DNA of 24,588 nt, from assembly GCA_002451555.1 (NCBI GenBank), contig DKCU01000072.1:1-24588 (forward strand), read 5' to 3'. The notes under the pieces are model-generated. The model had not been told where the DNA came from, did no database searches, and worked only from the letters and a program-made list of their open reading frames with translations. Below are positions 1-6,476 of this stretch, in pieces (within the stretch, counting starts at the first letter, position 1; each line of letters starts with the position of its first letter). Made by a program: the position numbers and the translations under genes. The stretch is from Candidatus Segatella albertsiae (GTDB lineage: Bacteria > Bacteroidota > Bacteroidia > Bacteroidales > Bacteroidaceae).

Positions 1-538
1 ATCGACGGAATACTTCGTCAATTTGTTCACTCGCAAGACTTTGCTGTTTTTGCATCTCCAACTGATGATACTCTATCGTTTCCAATCTCTTACAAATAGC
101 AGTGTTATCTACTATAAAATGACGCATGGAATTGAATGCTCGCATGATACGGATATTTACTTCAATTGCCGTTTTGGAACGAAGAACACTACTAAGCATA
201 GCAACTCCATTCTCCGTAAAGGCATAAGGTAGATATTTTATGTTACTGCCACGTCCTTCGTTCAAGGTCACAATTTGTGACCTTGAACATTCAGCCTTTG
301 TCAATTGAAATCTAAAATCCTCAGGAAAACGCTCAACATTGCGCTTTACTGCCTGATTTAAGACTTTTGTCTCCACCCCATACAGCTCAGCCAAGTCACG
401 GTCGAGCATCACTTGTTGCCCCCTGATAACTCGTATCAGAGAACTAACATTCAACTGGTCGTCATTTACTTCAGTTTCATTCACTTCAGAAGTTAAGGGA
501 AGAGTAGTCTTCGCTTTACTTGGATTGTTTTCTGCCAT
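1..538 (-). CDS. ORF6N-domain protein, copy 1 (C-terminus beyond window)
   Basis: The gene reads leftward from an ATG at 538-536 and is still open at base 1, so only about 179 residues are visible. The protein has an ORF6N-type domain at about residues 34-120, with the motifs VIRGQQVMLDRDLAELYGVET and YLPYAFTENGVAMLSSVLRS, a family of putative DNA-binding domains known from phages and Bacteroidetes chromosomes. The visible end (EQIDEVFRR) matches the region just before the C-terminal domain of copy 2 (949-1930). It differs from copy 2 mainly at residues 59-90, for example SRSQIVTLN instead of SRFQFGTLN. A promoter lies at 567-597. There is no Shine-Dalgarno sequence, as usual in Bacteroidetes. 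The molecular role of stand-alone ORF6N proteins is not established; DNA binding or transcriptional control is an inference. Confidence 0.8.
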   Translation of the reverse strand, partial: MAENNPSKAKTTLPLTSEVNETEVNDDQLNVSSLIRVIRGQQVMLDRDLAELYGVETKVLNQAVKRNVERFPEDFRFQLTKAECSRSQIVTLNEGRGSNIKYLPYAFTENGVAMLSSVLRSKTAIEVNIRIMRAFNSMRHFIVDNTAICKRLETIEYHQLEMQKQQSLASEQIDEVFRR

Positions 539-566
539 AATTTCTTTATTTTGTTAATTGTGTCTG

Positions 567-597
567 CAAATGTACGACTTTCCTCCGAGAACACCAA
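567..597 (-). promoter_or_regulatory. Promoter of ORF6N copy 1
   Basis: On the minus strand there is TACATTTG (567-574), a perfect TAnnTTTG -7 element, 19 bp downstream of TTGG (594-597), a three-of-four match to the -33 TTTG. The equivalent site in copy 2 keeps the pattern although the -7 sequence has changed, which supports function. Confidence 0.6.
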
Positions 598-672
598 GGA
601 ATTTTGGAAGTATTTTGTTGGAATGTCGCAAATCTTACCTCTCAAAGGCAACCATCATTATCAAAATAAAAA

Positions 673-701
673 TGTGCATTTTTCGTAAATGTGTGCATTT
701 T
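673..701. promoter_or_regulatory. Paired TGTGCATTTT sites, copy 1
   Basis: TGTGCATTTT occurs at 673-682 and again at 692-701, 19 bp apart, between the divergent promoters of ORF6N and the small transcript. The pair is kept with the same spacing in copy 2. Two identical 10-mers at about two helical turns suggest an operator, perhaps for the ORF6N protein itself; this is inference. Confidence 0.4.
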
Positions 702-753
702 CCCCAAGCAATACATAAGAAGAGTTATAAAACAAGGTTCGAAAGAGGAAAAG

Positions 754-785
754 TTTGCAATCTTCAAAATCTTGCCTTATCTTTG
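754..785 (+). promoter_or_regulatory. Consensus promoter of small transcript, copy 1
   Basis: TTTG at 754-757 and TATCTTTG at 778-785 are separated by 20 bp, a full match to the Bacteroidetes -33/-7 consensus. Transcription should start near 790-792. No long gene follows; the transcript would run only to the terminator at 887-926. Confidence 0.7.
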
Positions 786-825
786 CGTCAGCTCTTGAAA
801 ACAAAAGGGCTATCTATTTTAAAGC

Positions 826-870
826 ATGGTAGATTCAGGCCTTACTACCATAAAGAAAAAGGCAGACTAA
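826..870 (+). CDS. 14-residue micro-ORF, copy 1
   Basis: The ORF starts at ATG 826-828 and stops at TAA 868-870, encoding MVDSGLTTIKKKAD, about 35 nt after the predicted transcription start. Copy 2 (2219-2263) is identical at every base. Because the flanking bases are also almost identical, the identity does not by itself prove translation. There is no clear Shine-Dalgarno sequence. It could be a micropeptide, a leader peptide or chance. Confidence 0.3.
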   Translation: MVDSGLTTIKKKAD

Positions 871-886
871 AATATGTGCGAAAACT

Positions 887-926
887 CTAGGGAGGAGGCA
901 CAATAGCTTCCCCCTAGTATTTTTTG
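887..926 (+). terminator. Terminator of small transcript, copy 1
   Basis: A GC-rich stem pairs 887-899 with 906-917 with one bulged A (outer arms CTAGGG and CCCTAG) and is followed by TATTTTTT. It lies 17 nt after the micro-ORF stop. It may also act on the minus strand below the ORF6N copy 2 gene, whose stop is at 949-951. Confidence 0.65.
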
Positions 927-948
927 AATCTACTTCTTTAAACTTATA

Positions 949-1930
949 CTAAACCTCCTCATTGATTCTTCCTACCAATTCTTCTGGCTTGAAATCTTCC
1001 ATCTTGGAAAAAGCAAACCACTTCTTCCCTAGGTCCTTGATGGATGCACCTACATGATAAACTGTATCATCAATGCAAAGGAAGCGGTCGTGGGAACGAC
1101 GGAAAACGAAAACTTCTATTGTTGGATATTGGCTGTTATGGCGATCGATGTCTAAGCGAAGTTGTCTGCTTATCTGTTGGGTATAAATCGTAGCAGATAC
1201 ATTCTCACCTCGCTTATCCAACAAGGTCAAGACAGACTCGTCCACATAAATTATCAATAAGGACAATACGCAGTTTTGCACTTTTGATCAACTCCGACAC
1301 GAAAGAATAAGCATCATAGATTTGGTTGTCAAAGAAGATGCCTTGCTTCGGCTTATACATCCCCTCGTCCAATCGACGGAATACTTCGTCAATACGATTG
1401 TCCTGTTCCTCTTGATGCTTTAAAATCTTTGCTTGCGCCTTATTTGACTCCAACTGATTGAACTCTATTGTTTCTATACGTTGAAAAACATCAGCATTAT
1501 TTATCATGAAATGGCGCATGGAAGTAAAGGCTCGCATGATTTGAATATTTGCTTCTATCGCCGTTTTCGAACGAAGGACACTACTCAGCATTGCAACACC
1601 ATTCTCAGTGAAAGCATAAGGTAAATATTTGATGTTACTACCACGTCCCTCGTTCAAGGTGCCAAATTGGAACCTTGAACATTCCTCTTTTGTTAGTTGG
1701 AACATGAAGTCATCAGGGAAGCGTTCTTGATTGCGCTTTACCTGCTTATTCAAATACTTAGTTTCCACTCCATACAGCTCTGCCAAGTCACGGTCGAGCA
1801 TTACTTGTTGCCCCCTGATAACTCGTATCAGAGAACTAACATTCAACTGGTCGTTATTTACGACTGGTTCATTCACTTCAGACATCAAGGGAAGAGTTGT
1901 CTTCGCTTTACTTGGATTGTTTTCTGCCAT
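949..1930 (-). pseudogene. ORF6N-domain protein, copy 2, frameshifted
   Basis: The reading frame opens at ATG 1930-1928 and has an ORF6N domain at about residues 34-120. After residue 226 or so (KLRIVLIDN) the frame shifts to a short tail ending at 1214. The expected continuation, YVDESVLTLLDKRGENVSA, is in the next frame and runs to a stop at 949. Removing one T (AAA at 1248-1250 on the plus strand) rejoins the two parts into about 326 residues. The intact protein would combine the N-terminal ORF6N domain, a charged linker (about 160-200) and a C-terminal domain with a D-R-x-L-C-I-D-D motif, as is common in Bacteroidales ORF6N proteins. A sequencing error, slippage or true inactivation are all possible. 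A promoter is at 1960-1990. Confidence 0.8.
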
Positions 1931-1959
1931 AATTTCTTTATTTTGCTAATTTGTGTCCG

Positions 1960-1990
1960 CAAAAGTACGACTTTCTTTCGAGAACACCAA
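1960..1990 (-). promoter_or_regulatory. Promoter of ORF6N copy 2
   Basis: On the minus strand TACTTTTG (1960-1967) follows TTGG (1987-1990) at 19 bp. This is the same architecture as copy 1 with different bases at the two free positions of the -7 element. Confidence 0.6.
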
Positions 1991-2065
1991 GGATTTTTGG
2001 AAGTATTTTATTGGGATGTCGCAAATCTTACCTCTCAAAGGCAACCATCTTTATCCAAATAAAAA

Positions 2066-2094
2066 TGTGCATTTTTCGTAAAAGTGTGCATTTT
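2066..2094. promoter_or_regulatory. Paired TGTGCATTTT sites, copy 2
   Basis: The 10-mer is at 2066-2075 and 2085-2094, again 19 bp apart, in the same place between the two divergent promoters as in copy 1. Confidence 0.4.
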
Positions 2095-2146
2095 CCCCAA
2101 GCAATACATAAGAAGAGTTATAAAACAAGGTTCGAAAGAGGAAAAG

Positions 2147-2178
2147 TTTGCAAACTTCAAAATCTTGCCTTATCTTTG
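2147..2178 (+). promoter_or_regulatory. Consensus promoter of small transcript, copy 2
   Basis: TTTG (2147-2150), 20 bp and TATCTTTG (2171-2178); identical in form and position to copy 1. Confidence 0.7.
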
Positions 2179-2218
2179 CGTCAGCTCTTGAAAACAAAAG
2201 GGCTATCTATTTTAAAGC

Positions 2219-2263
2219 ATGGTAGATTCAGGCCTTACTACCATAAAGAAAAAGGCAGACTAA
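2219..2263 (+). CDS. 14-residue micro-ORF, copy 2
   Basis: Same 14 codons (MVDSGLTTIKKKAD) and stop as at 826-870, with no base change. After the stop the copies begin to differ by small indels. Confidence 0.3.
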   Translation: MVDSGLTTIKKKAD

Positions 2264-2286
2264 ATATATGCGAAAACTCTAGGGAA

Positions 2287-2326
2287 GGGATGTGGCAAAT
2301 CAATGTCACATCCCCTCATTTGTTTT
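2287..2326. terminator. Terminator after small transcript copy 2 / glycan operon
   Basis: GGGATGTG (2287-2294) pairs with CACATCCC (2307-2314) over a 12-nt loop and is followed by T-rich sequence ending TTTT (2326). On the minus strand it sits about 35 bp after the stop of the 2350-3261 gene and could end that operon too. Confidence 0.55.
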
Positions 2327-2349
2327 CATACAAGACTTTGCGCCGTATT

Positions 2350-3261
2350 TTACATTTTTCCTAATTCTTCTCTGACTCCTCTTTTCATCATTCTCCAAAA
2401 CAAGCCGTAATCTGAGAAAGAATACTTATGCCCTTTGAAGAAATTAAAGGTAATGGCTGCATACATACGCAACAAGAAAGGTACAGCCGCATAGTTTCTC
2501 ACCCAAATATTTTTGCCGTATCTATGGCCAAAATAAGCTGTGTTGCGGATATGATAAGCCAATTTCCACTTGTTCTTCAGCTTGTCCTCACGATAGCTGG
2601 TCTTGGACTGAAAGTCGTATTTGTCCATGAGCGCATCCCTAGCGACAAGAACTCGATAACCAGCTAATACTACACGATAGCTATAGTCTGTATCATCATA
2701 AAGTATAAACAAGTCCTTGTTGGGCAAGCCAATCTCTGCGACAACCTCCTTGCGAATCAGCGGTCCTTCAAAAGCCATACCCACGATAGGAACCACCACG
2801 TGATTCTCCACATCCGAAGCCAGAAGCATATCATTATGCATATCCTTTAAAGGATTGGAGAGATTCAAAGTCTTTGCCTCGCCCACGAATGTCTTGCCAC
2901 TCATTAAGCGGTGGGGACAAACGATTCCGAGGCTCTCTTGTTTCTCGGCAACTGACAACAATGTTTCCAAGCATCTCTCCCTTGGAAACACATCATCGTC
3001 CATACACCAAATCCAACCGCAATCCTCCTTGGATGCCTCCTGGATTCCCCGATAAAATCCACCAGAACCTCCCACATTCCCCTGATGGATAACCGTCAAG
3101 CCAGACTGCTCATCCAGCCACTCCTTGGTTCCATCAGTAGAACCATTATTGACAATCAAGATCTTGCCGAGTGCATAGCTCTGATTTCTTAGAGACTCCA
3201 CAACTCTTTGCAAAAGCTTTAACCGGTTGTAAGTTACAACTACCGCAACAACTTTATTCAT
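2350..3261 (-). CDS. Family 2 glycosyltransferase (surface glycan)
   Basis: The 303-residue protein has a GT-A fold signature at its N-terminus: VVAVVVTYNR (4-13), VNNGSTDGT (37-45), GNVGGSGGF (61-69) and the acidic metal/nucleotide-sugar motif DDD (88-90). The GNxGGxGGF and WxMDDD pattern is typical of rhamnosyl- or galactofuranosyl-type GT2 enzymes, but the donor cannot be read from the sequence. It should act at the inner face of the membrane, adding a sugar to a lipid-linked glycan. It is the last gene of a minus-strand operon, 14 bp after the acyltransferase gene at 3276-4257. No membrane segment is evident. The start at 3261 is chosen because the motif begins immediately after it. Confidence 0.85.
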   Translation of the reverse strand: MNKVVAVVVTYNRLKLLQRVVESLRNQSYALGKILIVNNGSTDGTKEWLDEQSGLTVIHQGNVGGSGGFYRGIQEASKEDCGWIWCMDDDVFPRERCLETLLSVAEKQESLGIVCPHRLMSGKTFVGEAKTLNLSNPLKDMHNDMLLASDVENHVVVPIVGMAFEGPLIRKEVVAEIGLPNKDLFILYDDTDYSYRVVLAGYRVLVARDALMDKYDFQSKTSYREDKLKNKWKLAYHIRNTAYFGHRYGKNIWVRNYAAVPFLLRMYAAITFNFFKGHKYSFSDYGLFWRMMKRGVREELGKM

Positions 3262-3275
3262 AAATAAAACTTCTC

Positions 3276-4257
3276 CTATTTTTTAATTTGTGCCTTGCCT
3301 AACATCCAAGAATATCTAGAAACTTCCAATAACCGACCAACAATTGCCGGAATTACCAAACAAGAAACACACATGATTATAAATACCACAGAATTTGATA
3401 TTTCCCATCGTTCCCATGGAATCGTAGTCACCACCCCCAATACCAACATATGCATGACATAAAAATCCATAGACTTTCTACCGATATAATTGATGATTGG
3501 GATAGCGGCAAGATGCTTGAATACATAATTGATAGACACACAACCAGCCATGGAAAACAAAAGAGCTAAGACGTAATAGCCACCATCATTCAATGCGTTT
3601 GTCCTCAAATCAATATGCGAAGGACAAAATAACATAATCAATACATAAACTGCAAAAGTCATAAAGAAAGTCTTCCTCTTATACTGCAACTCTCTCAATA
3701 AATACCCCAAAGAATATAGAGCCATACCGAGAGAGACATTTGCCAAATATTCTGGTTTAGAAATGCCTAACACATGACAAGTAATGGCTATCGTCAATGG
3801 CACCACTACCATGAACCAAGGCTTCACGTCTCTTTTTATCAACTCATTATAAAGCACTTGAACCATAAACAACGAAGTCAAGAACCAAAGGACATCATTA
3901 CCTCCAATGCTACCCGCTAGAACAAGTTCCTTCATTGGCGTCAGAATATAATGCACCCAGTTGGTATCGCAGGAAGTCCATAAATAATAAGCACTCAGTA
4001 TATATCCAAGGATTGAAAATACGACAAATGGTACAAGAAGTTTCTTTGCCCCCCCCAATTATCTTATCCTTAGTAGGTTTTAACTTAAAAAACATACCCG
4101 ACTTAAAGAAGAACCAAAACATGAAGAACTTTAATGGCTCTAACCAAATACTATCATTTGTCAATGGTATCTTTTTCCATAACAAAATATGCATCAGCAT
4201 CATATAACAAATCATCAATCCGCTGATATTATCGAGATGCACTTGTCTCTTTTTCAT
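3276..4257 (-). pseudogene. Membrane acyltransferase (family 3-like), frameshifted in a G8 tract
   Basis: Two overlapping frames encode one protein. The N-terminal part (from 4257) has the acyltransferase-3 start LDNISG with His23 in the first membrane helix. The C-terminal part is a series of hydrophobic helices ending at 3276. They are split at a run of eight Gs on the coding strand (plus-strand C at 4049-4056). With seven Gs the frames join as IIGGAKKLLVPF, giving about 326 residues; with eight, translation ends after about 115. Relatives O-acetylate surface sugars. The gene lies 6 bp after the 4264-5208 gene and 14 bp before the next. The homopolymer suggests slipped-strand phase variation with this assembly in the off state; a sequencing error is the alternative. 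Confidence 0.75.
4049..4056 (-). repeat. G8 homopolymer in acyltransferase gene
   Basis: Eight consecutive C on the plus strand (G on the coding strand) lie exactly where the acyltransferase frame breaks, about 67 codons in. A change to 7 or 10 would restore the frame. It is the only G/C homopolymer of this length I saw in the window. Confidence 0.85.
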
Positions 4258-4263
4258 AATTTT

Positions 4264-5208
4264 TTAAATTTTATACCCAAGACTTACAAGCCACTCCATA
4301 ACCTTTTTCATTCTAATCTCCCAAGGAGCCATTTTCAAGGCAGTCTCTCGGTTCTTACCAACTAGTTCTTGATAATCGGAAATGCGACTCACAATCTCCC
4401 TAACTTGCTGGTCGGGGTTGTTTCTATCCAAATCAATGACAGGATTGTAACCTATCAAATCTATCAACTCCTTAGGAGCACGTCCCAATAAAACTGTACG
4501 AGAAAGCATACATTCCCAAAAACGCTGCGTCAAGGTTTCTATATCACCTGTCAACTCTGGAGCTGTATCACATCGCGGAAGAGCTATCGTAACCTTTGCA
4601 TGAGACATCGTATCTGTCAATTGTTCAAAAGAGTCCATACAACCATCAGCATTGTTACGATTGACATGATTGATTCCTGGCACCAACTCACGGAAGAAAT
4701 TACGTTCCATGCTCCCATACTCCAACAAGTCGATACTTCTATCCACCAAAAACTCTCCTGCATGATAAAATTGGGTGTTGATGCCTTCTGTCACTGCCAA
4801 TATATTCATGTCAGGAAACTCCTTCCTCATTCGCTCAGCCGTTTGCGAAGAAGTAAATATCACCGTCCGAACATGATATTTGCGAAGCCAATCCACTACC
4901 TTGTCAAAAAACATCGGCCAACAATCCCATATCATCGGTATGATTTCATACCTCATGTAATCCGGGAAAGTGTCAAAAGACATCGAAACTGGCTCTACAA
5001 AACGCAAGCGAGCCTCTTTTCTATTTTGTCCAAGAGCCATAAGACTATGTTTATATACGAGCCCATGCAAAAATCTAGGGGGATAATGAGCATCAACTGT
5101 CAATCCGCCCATAACCACCCAAGCATCGTAAGGCTGTTGCTTAAAGCTCGGTTTGCCGCTAAAGGCGTATGGTTTTACTGCTTTTACTTTTTTCTTTGAA
5201 AGTATCAT
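4264..5208 (-). CDS. Glycosyltransferase group 1-like protein
   Basis: The protein has 314 residues. The N-terminal half contains a Rossmann-like strand (TVIFTSSQTAERM) and the C-terminal half has the pattern of GT-B glycosyltransferases: LPRCDTAPELTGDIETLTQR, then FWECMLSRTVLLGRAPKEL and a PVIDLD segment followed by a helix-rich tail. In such enzymes this region binds the nucleotide-sugar. No membrane segment is seen, so it probably works on the cytoplasmic side on a lipid-linked glycan. It is the second gene of the operon (35 bp after the 5244-5654 gene, 6 bp before the acyltransferase). The assignment rests on fold-level features and context; substrate and exact family are unknown. Confidence 0.6.
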   Translation of the reverse strand: MILSKKKVKAVKPYAFSGKPSFKQQPYDAWVVMGGLTVDAHYPPRFLHGLVYKHSLMALGQNRKEARLRFVEPVSMSFDTFPDYMRYEIIPMIWDCWPMFFDKVVDWLRKYHVRTVIFTSSQTAERMRKEFPDMNILAVTEGINTQFYHAGEFLVDRSIDLLEYGSMERNFFRELVPGINHVNRNNADGCMDSFEQLTDTMSHAKVTIALPRCDTAPELTGDIETLTQRFWECMLSRTVLLGRAPKELIDLIGYNPVIDLDRNNPDQQVREIVSRISDYQELVGKNRETALKMAPWEIRMKKVMEWLVSLGYKI

Positions 5209-5243
5209 CTATTTAGGATTTCAATATTTCGGTTTGTTTTCAA

Positions 5244-5654
5244 TCACAAGTTTTCCCAAATCTCTGCCAATGGCTTGAAACCAATCTGGGGTAACAACAC
5301 ACGATTTACCCACAAGCGATAATTCACTTCTGTCCAATCAGCAGAATATTGTGGTTCTTGGTGCAAAAGTTCTTTAAGTTTACTAAACCTAACAACTTTT
5401 CCTGACGGATTAAGCCAACGATACCATTTACAAAGCCTATGATAGGCCTTTCGACTATCATCAATTACGAGGACATGGATAGCACTGGCATGAGACAATA
5501 TCATGCTCCATGCCTTGAACGGATTAGCAGAGAGATATTGGCAATTACCATCCAACTCATCGGCCATATACCGAGGCATTTGCAGCAAATTGCTTGACAA
5601 TGGATTTTGAGAAGTTTGAGGACAGAAAGCCACAACATTTATCTTATCTATCAT
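5244..5654 (-). CDS. Unknown small protein, first gene of glycan operon
   Basis: The 136-residue protein is not recognised. It is soluble, rich in Trp/Tyr near the end (WTEVNYRLWVNRVLLPQIGF) and has a strand-like segment IHVLVIDDSRKAYHRL in the middle that resembles part of a Rossmann-type sheet. It could be a small glycan-biosynthesis accessory protein or the remnant of a glycosyltransferase. The ATG at 5654-5652 directly follows a perfect hairpin (5655-5687), and the operon is preceded by the structured leader at 5731-6142. Its position as the first gene of a tight four-gene operon suggests it is real. Confidence 0.6.
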   Translation of the reverse strand: MIDKINVVAFCPQTSQNPLSSNLLQMPRYMADELDGNCQYLSANPFKAWSMILSHASAIHVLVIDDSRKAYHRLCKWYRWLNPSGKVVRFSKLKELLHQEPQYSADWTEVNYRLWVNRVLLPQIGFKPLAEIWENL

Positions 5655-5687
5655 AGGCTTAATTCTATTACATTGTCATTTAAGCCT
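5655..5687 (-). promoter_or_regulatory. Hairpin abutting the start codon of the glycan operon
   Basis: AGGCTTAA (5655-5662) and TTAAGCCT (5680-5687) form a perfect 8-bp inverted repeat whose last base is next to the ATG at 5654. In the mRNA the ribosome-binding region would be folded. A role in translation control is inference. Confidence 0.4.
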
Positions 5688-5730
5688 TAGTTCCCTCATC
5701 AGGCAAATCATAAAATAGTAAGATAGATAC

Positions 5731-5778
5731 GAACAAAAATAAAAAAGCGTGGGAACCTACCTGTTGCCCATTCCACGC
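5731..5778 (-). terminator. Intrinsic terminator of leader/ncRNA
   Basis: Read on the minus strand, GCGTGG (from 5778-5773) pairs with CCACGC (5752-5747) and is followed by TTTTTTATTTTT (5746-5735). A competing upstream arm GCGTGGG (5833-5827) can pair with the same CCCACGC, so two alternative stems exist. Confidence 0.65.
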
Positions 5779-6012
5779 TCCGAGGCCTTCGCATTGCCCT
5801 GTACAGTTGAACGAGCAACGTCGAAGCCCACGCCGATATGGATACACTTCTCCCTATACGGATACAAGACACCTCACTTTCGTAATGTGCCATACCCATA
5901 AAGGGATGTGAATATACACATCCCGTAGGCATCTACCGTTGCAATGCTCGTGACTGTACATGAAAGTTGCGAAGTTTCGGAACGTCAAGAACAAAGCGTC
6001 AAGTAAACGCCT

Positions 6013-6063
6013 TTATATTATGTCGTGATACCTTTTATCCCACTTACCTTTACTTCTTCCCAT
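6013..6063 (-). CDS. Possible 16-residue micro-ORF in the leader
   Basis: Inside the leader an ATG (6063-6061) opens 16 codons encoding MGRSKGKWDKRYHDII before TAA. The peptide is strongly basic. There is no ribosome-binding sequence, and only its place in a leader upstream of an operon makes it worth listing. It could be a leader peptide or chance. Confidence 0.2.
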   Translation of the reverse strand: MGRSKGKWDKRYHDII

Positions 6064-6134
6064 CTTGGCAAAAGAAATGCGTTAAAACACCTCTACATAC
6101 CTCGATACGGCGTGAGCGAGAGCGGTATCGGGTG

Positions 6135-6142
6135 CAAAGATA
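6135..6142 (-). promoter_or_regulatory. -7 element for the leader/ncRNA
   Basis: TATCTTTG on the minus strand is a perfect TAnnTTTG. No TTTG is found 19-20 bp upstream, so the -33 is weak and activation by a regulator is possible. Confidence 0.45.
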
Positions 6143-6270
6143 GTGAAAATAATGATAAGTTGTATGTTTTTCGTGGATTATTTTTCTAAAAAGAAAAGAA
6201 ATAGAATTTTTACTCCGAGTTCTATGAAATTCTACCCGAGAGATACAAATCTGCGTGCCGAAGTAACGAA

Positions 6271-6349
6271 GACTGTCTGCCCAAGACAGTCAGCCTATCT
6301 CGCGAGGACAGTCAAACTATCTGCCTTGACAGTCTCTCGAACATCAGGA
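6271..6349. repeat. Spaced repeat array A (GACAGTC, 21-22 bp period)
   Basis: GACAGTC lies at 6285, 6307 and 6328 (steps of 22 and 21 bp), with the inverted form GACTGTC at 6271. The first two units share CTATCT after the core. The gap 6143-6605 has no gene; besides this array it holds the hairpins at 6424-6459 and 6477-6520, and nothing else I can name. Confidence 0.6.
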
Positions 6350-6423
6350 TGCTTGAGAAAAGAGAGTTGAGTGAGTGAATTAATTCAAGAGATAAGGATA
6401 TAAAAAAGACAGGTGGCAAACGT

Positions 6424-6459
6424 AAAAGTGCGGTCTCCGTGCGAAGGAAAGCCCCGCAC
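6424..6459 (-). terminator. Terminator candidate downstream of frdB
   Basis: On the minus strand GTGCGG (6459-6454) pairs with CCGCAC (6433-6428), followed by TTTT (6427-6424). It lies about 150 bp after the frdB stop. Confidence 0.5.
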
Positions 6460-6476
6460 CACACGCCATAAACAGC

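Larger units (their letters stand above)
791..926 (+). ncRNA. Candidate small RNA or mini-mRNA, copy 1
   Basis: A consensus promoter and a strong intrinsic terminator bound a transcript of about 130 nt, divergent from the ORF6N gene. The segment 702-871 differs from copy 2 (2094-2263) at only one base, while the neighbouring ORF6N promoter region differs at about a dozen. It contains a local stem (ATGGTAG with CTACCAT, 827-851 region) and a 14-codon ORF at 826-870. I do not recognise the family. It could be a regulatory RNA, the mRNA of a very small protein, or both. Confidence 0.5.
541..2285. repeat. Tandem duplication of ORF6N plus small-transcript cassette
   Basis: The DNA upstream of the two ORF6N genes (539-892 and 1931-2284) is over 90 percent identical by eye, and the gene starts themselves match closely. 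Copy 1 extends left of the window. Similarity stops abruptly inside the terminators (after CTAGGGA), where each copy has its own unrelated hairpin. The unit is therefore ORF6N gene, bidirectional promoter region and small transcript, about 1.39 kb long. No insertion-sequence ends are visible. Confidence 0.8.
2184..2326 (+). ncRNA. Candidate small RNA or mini-mRNA, copy 2
   Basis: This is the second copy of the short transcript at 791-926, predicted to start near 2184 and end at the hairpin 2287-2314. Up to 2263 it is identical to copy 1 within the transcribed part. It then ends in a terminator of unrelated sequence, which argues that stopping here matters more than the sequence of the hairpin. 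It runs toward the end of the glycan operon (2350), so the hairpin may serve both strands. Confidence 0.5.
5731..6130 (-). ncRNA. Structured leader or ncRNA upstream of glycan operon
   Basis: A minus-strand -7 element (6135-6142) predicts a transcript beginning near 6128-6130 and ending at the T-run near 5735, about 395 nt. No credible protein of useful length is seen, but there are several stems: CGATAC/GTATCG at the 5' end (6103-6130), GGGATGTG with CACATCCC (5903-5924), CTTCG with CGAAG (5787-5826) and two competing arms for the final terminator stem. The glycan genes begin 77 bp downstream on the same strand, so it may be an attenuating leader; a free-standing RNA is the alternative. I do not recognise the family and cannot assign an Rfam name. 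Confidence 0.5.

Noticed and set aside
558..890. 110-codon plus-strand open frame, with a longer equivalent at 1951-2364
   Set aside because: Nearly every base difference between the copies changes the amino acid, and the frame runs over promoters for both strands; it looks like conserved control DNA, not a protein gene.
541..2285. Insertion sequence or transposon as the cause of the duplication
   Set aside because: No transposase, terminal inverted repeats or target duplication are visible; a simple tandem duplication is enough.
5708..5932. 74-codon minus-strand frame in the leader
   Set aside because: It overlaps the leader stems and reads through the terminator and its T-run; more likely an artefact in structured RNA.
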